Source: CAVTLG01 sp963735495 (GTDB taxonomy: Bacteria; Chloroflexota; Ktedonobacteria; Ktedonobacterales; Ktedonobacteraceae). Taken from it: 64,000 bases of DNA. The stretch is taken from NCBI GenBank assembly GCA_963735495.1, contig CAVTLG010000002.1:558001-622000 (forward strand), given 5' to 3'. The position numbers and the translations under genes are program-made. Of this stretch, positions 57,832 through 64,000 are shown in pieces. The notes under the pieces are model-generated. The model was not told the origin of the DNA, did no database searches, and worked only from the letters and a program-made list of their open reading frames with translations. The number at the start of each line of letters is the position of its first letter. Within the stretch, counting starts at the first letter, position 1.

Positions 57832-58133
57832 TCATTCTGTAGCCGGTACGTCAGGATTCACAGTCTCCCAGCGACTACTTTCCCAGGAGCGCATAATCGC
57901 TTGCTGAACATGCGCCACAGCCAGGGCTTCACTGAAGCCTGGTTCTCCCTGCTGACCGGACACGACGGAGCGCAGGAAGTTGTAGGCTTCAATTACTTTG
58001 AGATCATCATAGCCCAGGTTGAGTCCCCAGGCGGGATTGAAATGGCGATGACTGGCATGGCTCGATAGGAGCGGCTGTGCACTTCGCCCATCCAACCCAT
58101 CCCGATTACGCCAATACCAATTGTACGTGTCAT
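57832..58133 (-). pseudogene. Gfo/Idh/MocA oxidoreductase with internal deletion
   Basis: The minus-strand ATG at 58133 opens a Rossmann start (TRTIGIGVIGMGWMGEVHSR, a GxGxxG variant). Shortly after, similarity jumps into another frame that gives a family C-terminus (HFNPAWGLNLGYDDLKVIEA, then FLRSVVSGQQGEPGFSEALA and MRSWESSRWE). Most of the protein (~250 residues) is gone. What remains is both ends joined out of frame near 58.05 kb. Confidence 0.75.
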
Positions 58134-58179
58134 GGTGTTCCTCCCAATCATATTAGTCGCGATTACAGAAGTTTTTTTG

Positions 58180-59037
58180 TCACACAGCTACAGTTACTGA
58201 CTCTTGCTCTACAGAATCCAGCTTATCTCTGTTCCTCTTATTTTGTACAGGCCGCACCAGGCGCACACTGAGCAAGAAAAAGAGCAGCGCTGCGCATACG
58301 CTCAACGTAATATAGACTAACCAGATGGGGATATGGAGCCAGAAAGGGGGCAATGCATTCAGGTCCGGCGACATACTCATAATAGCAATGAATGGATTCC
58401 AGGCAAACAAGAGGACATCTTGACCGTTAGAAGGATATTGTGCAGTAAGGGCAGGCCAGAGAAATGCCGTGATAAAGATCGGCAGTGTGAGCCAGAACAG
58501 ACAGGATACATAGGTCGCCATGGTAGATATGGCTGGTCGGCGTATGACCGTTGAGTAAAAGAGTCCGAGGGACGCGATCAGCAACACCGTAACGCCATAA
58601 ATCAGAAATGCACCCATAAACTGGATCAGCGAAATCCCTCCAAAGAAAAAGACCAGGCTAAAAACAGGCATAGTGGCAATGACCAATAATAAGGCATTGG
58701 CGATGCCAGCAACGAGTTTGCCTAGAATCAGTGAAAAGGCCGAGAGCTGTGAGCATAAAAGAAGATCAAAGGTCTGGCGCTCTTTTTCACCATTAATAGA
58801 GGTTGACGTATAGGCCGGCGTGGTGCAGAGAATAAACAAGAGCTGCAATAGGATAAGCGCGTAATAGAGTATAATACCTGTTTCACTACTGCCGCTATAT
58901 GCAGCAAGGTTGCCATAAACCTCAAAGATTAACCAACCAAGCAGGCTCATGATAATAATGTAGGCTACCAGCACCCAGGCAATATGTTCACTGCGTAAAC
59001 GCAGGCGCAATTCTTTAGTCAGGAGGGCCTGAAACAT
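58180..59037 (-). CDS. ABC-2 type transporter permease
   Basis: 285 residues from the ATG at 59037. Six hydrophobic segments can be followed (WVLVAYIIIMSLLGWLIF; IILYYALILLQLLFILCTTP; LVAGIANALLLVIATMPVFS; GAFLIYGVTVLLIASLGLFY; CLFWLTLPIFITAFLWP; the C-terminal IWLVYITLSVCAALLFFLLS). INGEKERQTFDLLLCSQL before the third matches the coupling-helix region of ABC-2 permeases. The ATPase partner is not adjacent in the window. The longer frame from a TTG at 59094 has no clear site. Confidence 0.88.
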   Translation of the reverse strand: MFQALLTKELRLRLRSEHIAWVLVAYIIIMSLLGWLIFEVYGNLAAYSGSSETGIILYYALILLQLLFILCTTPAYTSTSINGEKERQTFDLLLCSQLSAFSLILGKLVAGIANALLLVIATMPVFSLVFFFGGISLIQFMGAFLIYGVTVLLIASLGLFYSTVIRRPAISTMATYVSCLFWLTLPIFITAFLWPALTAQYPSNGQDVLLFAWNPFIAIMSMSPDLNALPPFWLHIPIWLVYITLSVCAALLFFLLSVRLVRPVQNKRNRDKLDSVEQESVTVAV

Positions 59038-59130
59038 AGCGACAGCGACTTTCTTCCATCTCTCACGAAACTGTAAATACACTTTATATAACAATCCACA
59101 GTCTCGTATTATAGTGACAAGCTCGCCTAT

Positions 59131-60549
59131 TTACAAGCGAGATTGTACACGTACCGTCCTGCGTCCTGCACTGGTGACAACTCCAGCCAGAGTACGAACG
59201 GCATCGATGGTTTCTTGAGCGTTGCGCACAAACTCAACACGAGCCGGTAACAGTTTTTCTTTGAACTCCTCAACCGTCACATCGTCCAGAAAGCGCACAC
59301 CTTCATTATCTAGCATGACGCGCGGCAACAAAATGAGATCTGCCGAGTCGCTATGCTCTTGCAGTGCCTCCAGTAAATCCTGGCCGCATAACAACCCGGC
59401 TACCGTGACTTCCGCGCCAAAGAATTTATTCACCACTGGGAGCAGTTGCACATCCAGGTTGCTAACCTTGCGCATATCCTCCGCCAACGTGGCGATTACA
59501 GGCGAAGCCATAGTACTTGTGACGATGGTGACACGTCGCGGCTCCGGCATAGCTGCCGGCAGTCGGCGTTTGCTATGCTCCCACTGATCAACGAGGAAAC
59601 GGGTCATACCCACGCCATTCTCAATTTGCGAGTAGAAACCATAGTGGCTGGCAGGTGGAAAATCGCGCTGCGTCAGATAGTACCATTCATCGGAGAGAAA
59701 GACGAACGGGGCACCATCCAGATCATTGGCGGCAAACTGACGTTGATACACTTCAACCTGTGCCATGATCACCTCAGCCTCTTCTCGTGTATAGTGGCGC
59801 AACGGCGGCAGATCACCTGTTTTGATCATGTTGTTATATTTTGTCAGGCCGATGGGCACAACCGAGATCGATTCGACAATCGGGCGTAGAGCAGCTAAAT
59901 CATGAATACTGCGCTCCAGTTGCGCACCATCATTGATCGTCGGACACATCACAAGCTGGGTATGGCAGCTAATATGCATATCACCTAGGCGCTGAATATG
60001 ACCGATGATGTCGCCAGCCCTGGGACCATCCACCATTTGACGGCGCAGATCAGGATCGGTCGCGTGCACAGATACATATAATGGCGTCAGCTTCTGCTCG
60101 TCGAGGCGCTGCCAGTCCTGATCTTTTAAATTTGTCAGCGTAATAAAATTGCCAAAGAGGAAAGAGTAACGATAGTCATCATCTTTAATGTACAGCGAAG
60201 AGCGCATACCATGTGGCAAACCAGGCTGTGACGAGAAACGCTCAGGCAAACCTTTAATAAAGCAAAAAACACATTTATTAGCACATTGGCGAATAAATGG
60301 GGTAGGTTCCTCACCAAAAAGCACACCCAGGTTCTCGTCGATGCTCTTGACAACGCGCACCTCATGCGCATCCTGCTGACGGTCAAAACCAATCATCAGT
60401 TCTTCATCAGCGACGTAGAAACGATAATCCACAAGATCCCGAATCATGTGGCCGTTAATCGTACGAACAAGATCACCCGGCTGTAGGCCCGCGCGGTCGG
60501 CAGGACTCTCAGGTACAACCTCACGCACCCATCCATACATTTTTGGCAT
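59131..60549 (-). CDS. DUF512-family radical-SAM-like Fe-S protein with PDZ
   Basis: 472 residues. A PDZ-like segment opens the protein (VVPESPADRAGLQPGDLVRT). A CxxxCxxC cluster follows (CANKCVFCFIKGLP), which fits a radical-SAM-type [4Fe-4S] site, with SSLYIKDDDYRYSFLFGNFI next. The C-terminal DUF512 part includes MLDNEGVRFLDDVTVEEFKE. The reaction is unknown. Such proteins are often encoded next to der in other bacteria; here der is about 42 kb away. Confidence 0.9.
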   Translation of the reverse strand: MPKMYGWVREVVPESPADRAGLQPGDLVRTINGHMIRDLVDYRFYVADEELMIGFDRQQDAHEVRVVKSIDENLGVLFGEEPTPFIRQCANKCVFCFIKGLPERFSSQPGLPHGMRSSLYIKDDDYRYSFLFGNFITLTNLKDQDWQRLDEQKLTPLYVSVHATDPDLRRQMVDGPRAGDIIGHIQRLGDMHISCHTQLVMCPTINDGAQLERSIHDLAALRPIVESISVVPIGLTKYNNMIKTGDLPPLRHYTREEAEVIMAQVEVYQRQFAANDLDGAPFVFLSDEWYYLTQRDFPPASHYGFYSQIENGVGMTRFLVDQWEHSKRRLPAAMPEPRRVTIVTSTMASPVIATLAEDMRKVSNLDVQLLPVVNKFFGAEVTVAGLLCGQDLLEALQEHSDSADLILLPRVMLDNEGVRFLDDVTVEEFKEKLLPARVEFVRNAQETIDAVRTLAGVVTSAGRRTVRVQSRL

Positions 60550-60979
60550 TTGTCATATTTCCTTAAGGCACAAAACGGGGGAAACTATGGACAGGCCGAC
60601 CAGATGCCTCCCTCATACAAAGTTAATTGACCTTTTCGACAAGATTATAGAAACTATCTTCGGCAGGGACGCGCCTGGGAGCGCTATCCTTTTTGATCCA
60701 CGCTGAGGATACTACGAGTGTGATTATAGCCCCTCCACATGCGCGCGTCAAATTGAACCACTTCTGGGTTGAGAAAATGTGCTTGTTTGCTTGCTTTTCA
60801 ATATATTCGTATAGTATAACTGGTATAATTGCTATTTCTGTATACATTGGGGTCCAATCCATACAATGGTTCTGTTTTTGTATACATGTTCAATGTATCT
60901 CACTCAAAGAAGGTCGCACATTCTCTGCTAGCTTGTGATTGCAGCTATTTGCACCATAGTAATTCGCAAGGAGTTGGCT
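60550..60979. other. Divergent intergenic region
   Basis: About 430 bases between the DUF512 gene and the repeat-rich gene. Its right half is AT-rich, with two GTATACATT/GTATACATG motifs (about 60840 and 60890), and probably holds promoters for the rightward gene. No RNA gene was recognised. Confidence 0.4.
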
Positions 60980-61843
60980 ATGTCGAAATCTGGGGAACAT
61001 AGCAACGATACAGGACACAACAGCGAGGCTGAAGACCACAATATTCCAACTATCGACGTAACACAACTAACCCGAAACGATAACCGTGAGAGATCAACAA
61101 GCGAAAGTTCGCAATCGACAGAAAGAGAAAACCCAGCAAGACCGCTTAGGAGACGATCAAGCGAGGGCGATGTAAGAGAACTTCATCTTAGGAGACAGGC
61201 AGGAAACAGCAATCTAAGAGGACTTTACGATAATCCGGCAGGCACTAGTCAGCCAGAGCAGTCAAGTGTGAGCGATACGAGTAGACTTCACCCTGATGAT
61301 CAGATCAGAGGAAGATTACTTAGGCGGGAAGGATCACGCGAGCTAAGGGATCTGTCAGCGGATCATGAGCGCAATGCACGTGGCTGGGCAGAACTGCGAC
61401 AAAGACTGTCAGAACGTCCAGCATCGTCAGGTGGGCAACAACAGGAAAGATCTGATCTGCTGTCACCTTACAACCGGACAGCACCAGGAGAAAGCACGCA
61501 TATGAGATCGTTAAGCGAGAGCGGCCTGGGAAGATCTAGCGCTCGTAATCCAGAAGGACAGCCGCCTGGGAGACCGTTCCGCGAGAGCGATTTAAGAGAG
61601 CCGTCTGTGCAAGACTCGATGCAGGAAGAACATCCAGCATCCCCTGGTGAGCAACAACCTGAAGCGCCACCAACTTATCTCCAGGCAACATCAGCAGAAA
61701 GACGGTTAAACGAGAGCGATCTAGCACAATATGATTACTATTCGCAAGAAAAGTCTGCAAACTCGGCGCAGGGAGAACATCCTAAAGCGTCCAGTGAGCC
61801 ACAACTGCCACTAGTGGTCTGTCAATCTTCATTTGACAGGTAG
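60980..61843 (+). CDS. Disordered repeat protein with RRxSExDL motifs, N-terminal part
   Basis: 287 residues from an ATG with AAGGAG seven bases upstream. The protein is rich in Arg, Ser, Glu, Gln and Pro, without hydrophobic core, signal peptide or membrane segment, so it is probably disordered. A short motif recurs: RRRSSEGDVREL, MRSLSESGLGRS, GRPFRESDLREP, ERRLNESDLAQY. It ends abnormally (VVCQSSFDR) inside a 103-bp MITE. Without the insertion and its CTAG duplication the frame would run straight into the next ORF (EPQLPLDYQSAQAERAP). The gene was therefore about 567 codons. No known family is recognised. Confidence 0.75.
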   Translation: MSKSGEHSNDTGHNSEAEDHNIPTIDVTQLTRNDNRERSTSESSQSTERENPARPLRRRSSEGDVRELHLRRQAGNSNLRGLYDNPAGTSQPEQSSVSDTSRLHPDDQIRGRLLRREGSRELRDLSADHERNARGWAELRQRLSERPASSGGQQQERSDLLSPYNRTAPGESTHMRSLSESGLGRSSARNPEGQPPGRPFRESDLREPSVQDSMQEEHPASPGEQQPEAPPTYLQATSAERRLNESDLAQYDYYSQEKSANSAQGEHPKASSEPQLPLVVCQSSFDR

Positions 61844-61917
61844 TCCATAGCCATGAAACGAGGTGAAAAGCCGCCTCAGGTCATTTGGCAACTACTCAAA
61901 TGAAGCTTGACGAAGCA
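61815..61917. mobile_element. MITE, 103 bp, inserted in the repeat-protein gene
   Basis: The ends form imperfect 22-bp inverted repeats: both contain GTCAA, one variable base and CTTCATTTGA when read inward (TGGTCTGTCAATCTTCATTT on the left; TGCTTCGTCAAGCTTCATTT on the right, minus strand). CTAG flanks both sides (61811-61814 and 61918-61921), as in YTAR-type target duplications of IS5-family elements. Removing 107 bases restores one reading frame. Confidence 0.85.
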
Positions 61918-62790
61918 CTAGACTACCAGTCAGCCCAAGCAGAAAGGGCGCCTCGGAGACGATTAAGCGAGAGCGATCTGGGAAGACCTCACGCTAGTAA
62001 CCCGGAAGAGCAGCCTCGGAGACGGGCAAGCGAGAACGATCTAAGAGAGTTGTTAGCACAATATAATCGCGCTGCGAAAAAAAATTTGGCAGACCTGAAG
62101 CAGGGAGAACATCCTGAAGCGTCCGGTGAACCAGAACCAGCGCCAGACTACCAGCCGCAGCAACATAGCAAGCTAGAGGCAGAGCAACTGCGAGACCTAG
62201 CGCAACAGCTAGATCAACAAGGACTTGAAAATATGGTATCGGGAGAAAATCCAGCACTCTCCGGTCTCCCAGAGAACATACTTGAATCAGAACCGCTACC
62301 AGACTACCAGCCAGCGCAAGGAGAAAGGACACTTAGGAGACTGGTAAGCGAGAGCGATCTGGGAAGCCTTCTCCCACGTAACCCAGAACAGCAGCCCAGG
62401 AGACCGTCCAGCGAGAACGACCTAAGAGAGCTGTTAGCACAATATAATCGCGCTGCGAAAAAAAAGGGGGCAGACCTGAAGCAGGGAAAACGTCCTGAAG
62501 CGTCCGGTGAGCAAGCAGAGAAAAGACCTGAACTACTATCCTCCGAGCAGCCCGTACAAGAAGGGCTGCCCAGGATACGGTTAAGCGAGAGCGGGCAAAG
62601 TGGGCCGTCAGCACCACATGATCGCGATGCACAACTTGGACAAGCACCGCCGCCATCCTACGATGACTTATACGATGCAGAAGAAGAACTTGAAAGCAGG
62701 CTGCGGAGATCACAGTCAGGACCGTCCAATGAGCAACGACAACAACCGGAAAGACGAGAAGAGACTCCACCTCCTCCATCTCCTCAATAG
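61900..62790 (+). CDS. Disordered repeat protein with RRxSExDL motifs, C-terminal part
   Basis: About 296 residues if the ATG at 61900, inside the MITE, is used; a TTG at 61885 is also possible. Two ~65-residue units are nearly identical: RRRLSESDLGRP...RRRASENDLRELLAQYNRAA at the start and LRRLVSESDLGSLL...RRPSSENDLRELLAQYNRAA in the middle (DNA 61950-62128 and 62329-62510). The tail is Pro-rich. RRxS is the general form of a basophilic kinase site, so phosphorylation is conceivable but unproven. This is the separated C-terminal half of the gene that starts at 60980. Confidence 0.7.
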   Translation: MKLDEALDYQSAQAERAPRRRLSESDLGRPHASNPEEQPRRRASENDLRELLAQYNRAAKKNLADLKQGEHPEASGEPEPAPDYQPQQHSKLEAEQLRDLAQQLDQQGLENMVSGENPALSGLPENILESEPLPDYQPAQGERTLRRLVSESDLGSLLPRNPEQQPRRPSSENDLRELLAQYNRAAKKKGADLKQGKRPEASGEQAEKRPELLSSEQPVQEGLPRIRLSESGQSGPSAPHDRDAQLGQAPPPSYDDLYDAEEELESRLRRSQSGPSNEQRQQPERREETPPPPSPQ

Positions 62791-62896
62791 GATGCAAGGA
62801 GTGCAAAGACTTTTTTCCCCATGCCAACGAAGCTAGCGGGCGACCCCAAAAAAGGTCTTTGCTCCGCTCCTGTGTGTGTTTGCACTGAATGCAAAG

Positions 62897-63733
62897 TTAT
62901 GTACTAGATTGCGGGACCTCGACATAAACCTGACCATCTTCAATTTTCGTCTTCAGGCGTGGCAGAGGTTGCAGGTTATAGGCGTAGTTAGTGTAAGCCT
63001 GCGCACCATTTTCGTCAAATGCGGCCCCATGGCAGGGACAATAGAATTGGCGGTCGGAACCCTCCCACTTGACAAGACATCCCATATGCGTGCAGGCCGC
63101 GCTGAGTGCAATAACCGTTTCCTGGCCTGACTGATTGGCGGTGTCATGTGCAGCACGCATGACATAGCCAACGATGGCGTCGGACACAAAACGGACCGCG
63201 TCACTGCCCAGATCGGCCAGTGGGATAACGGAGTGCCAGGTGGTTTTTGTGCTGATCTCCAGCGTCTGGCTAGCAACAGGAGGGCTAACAGGTACACGCG
63301 TTGGCTCCCGCAAATGCTCGATACCAACCCCCATCACGAATGACGCGGCGGCAACGCTTCCTCCCGTGAGAAGACCACGCCGTGAGAAGAAACGTAGCGG
63401 CTTGACGTTTTTTTTAGGCGCTGCTGGCGGCTCTGGCGACGTGGGAGCAGGCGGATGTACAACCTCATGTGGCAGCGTGGCCCTCTCAGATATCGGCAAC
63501 GGTGGTAGCTCGCTCAAAGCCAGCAGTTGCGCCTTCAAGTCCTCGACGAATGCGGGACGTGGCTCGACTTGTTCAGGTGCTATGGAGCGGAAGAGTGCCG
63601 CCATTTGATAGATACGCACTTGTTCTGGCGTCAGGTCAGCAGGAGGATGTGCTACTTCTCCGGCTTGCAATGCCTCGATATAGCGTTCCAGCTCCAAATA
63701 ATCCTCAAATCGTTCCTGTTCTCCGTCTGCCAT
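62897..63733 (-). CDS. Rieske [2Fe-2S] protein with Tat-like signal
   Basis: 278 residues. A cytoplasmic N-terminal ~110 residues resembles an anti-sigma or zinc-free regulatory part (ERFEDYLELERYIEALQAGE). A twin-Arg signal follows (FFSRRGLLTGGSVAAASFVM). The C-terminal Rieske domain has the cluster ligands in CTHMGC and CPCHGAAFDENG. It should be an electron carrier outside the membrane, as in bc-type or alternative complexes. A sigma-factor gene lies 41 bases upstream on the same strand, so the long N-terminus may take part in regulation. Confidence 0.92.
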   Translation of the reverse strand: MADGEQERFEDYLELERYIEALQAGEVAHPPADLTPEQVRIYQMAALFRSIAPEQVEPRPAFVEDLKAQLLALSELPPLPISERATLPHEVVHPPAPTSPEPPAAPKKNVKPLRFFSRRGLLTGGSVAAASFVMGVGIEHLREPTRVPVSPPVASQTLEISTKTTWHSVIPLADLGSDAVRFVSDAIVGYVMRAAHDTANQSGQETVIALSAACTHMGCLVKWEGSDRQFYCPCHGAAFDENGAQAYTNYAYNLQPLPRLKTKIEDGQVYVEVPQSST

Positions 63734-63774
63734 AATTTCTCTCCACCGGATTGATAGAAAACCCGCTCATGCCT

Positions 63775-64000
63775 TTACCGCCGATCTGTGATGACTGACT
63801 CAAGCTCTGCCGCTCGCTTAAGTGCACGAAACTGCACAACCTTGACATTTGCCTCTGTCAGACCCGTACGCAAAGCAGTTTCTTTAATCGAAAGATTAAG
63901 CAAAAAACGACATTTTAATACTTCCTGAGCCTGCTCAGAGAGTAAGTGCAGGAGCGCTTGCACCTTCTCCCCAGGTGTCATGTTTTCCGCTACAGGTTCT
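63775..64000 (-). CDS. Sigma-70 family (ECF) RNA polymerase sigma factor, C-terminal part, cut by window edge
   Basis: The frame is open to the window end (EPVAEN precedes MTPGEKVQ...). It shows a sigma region 4: LLHLLSEQAQEVLKCRFLLN, then the HTH LSIKETALRTGLTEANVKVV and QFRALKRAAEL. Region 2 lies outside the window. It would recognise the -35 element. The gene directly upstream of the Rieske gene suggests co-transcription. Confidence 0.88.
   Translation of the reverse strand, partial: EPVAENMTPGEKVQALLHLLSEQAQEVLKCRFLLNLSIKETALRTGLTEANVKVVQFRALKRAAELESVITDRR

Overview
The window reads as a chromosomal segment of a Chloroflexota bacterium, most likely class Ktedonobacteria. This is an inference from gene content: large MalT-type LuxR regulators, an NB-ARC protein, deazaflavin/F420-type oxidoreductases, zinc-ribbon phospho-signalling genes, IS607 and IS4 remnants, and very long CRISPR arrays. 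No rRNA or tRNA gene was recognised.

Layout. 1-6.2 kb: two converging LuxR/MalT-like genes, a metallo-beta-lactamase-fold relic, a sedolisin protease and a PfkB kinase. 6.3-9.2 kb: the conserved rpmH-rnpA-yidD-yidC-jag block. 9.3-16.4 kb: a signalling cassette on the same strand with an FHA protein, a VWA protein, two PP2C phosphatases, a Ser/Thr kinase and a TPR protein, several carrying zinc ribbons. It resembles an extended TerY-P (VWA-PP2C-kinase) triad. 16.6-22.3 kb: der, prs, a DDN-type oxidoreductase, a methyltransferase and a truncated NB-ARC regulator.

22.7-39.9 kb: two CRISPR arrays on the + strand, 26 and 101 repeats of 37 bp by hand count, with matching ~180-bp leaders and no cas genes anywhere in the window. 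Between them lie a FemAB-like gene, an IS4 relic, an LLM flavoenzyme, a PRC-barrel gene, and a replication-like module. The module has a RepA/RecA-like ATPase, an AT-rich region with three copies of a long repeat, and a CHC2/TOPRIM primase-like gene. The second array shows three strata of repeat sequence, from uniform near the leader to divergent at the far end.

40-64 kb: a kinase-TPR fusion, a lone ATP synthase subunit c-like gene, a dienelactone hydrolase, the sdhCDAB operon (sdhA frameshifted), a low-GC sugar-lactone oxidase, an amidase, a pentapeptide protein, a decayed IS607 element, an SRAP protein, bioY, ABC-2 and DUF512 genes, a repeat-rich disordered protein gene split by a small transposable element, a Rieske protein and the end of a sigma factor gene.

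Small mobile DNA is abundant. There is a 248-bp MITE with 17-bp terminal inverted repeats and a 7-bp target duplication, a 103-bp MITE with CTAG target duplication that splits a gene, and a family of GTAGGGGCG palindromes. Four genes (PP2C, kinase/TPR, ATPase, sdhA) appear to carry frameshifts. Because sdhA is a housekeeping gene, sequence errors are a serious alternative to real decay.
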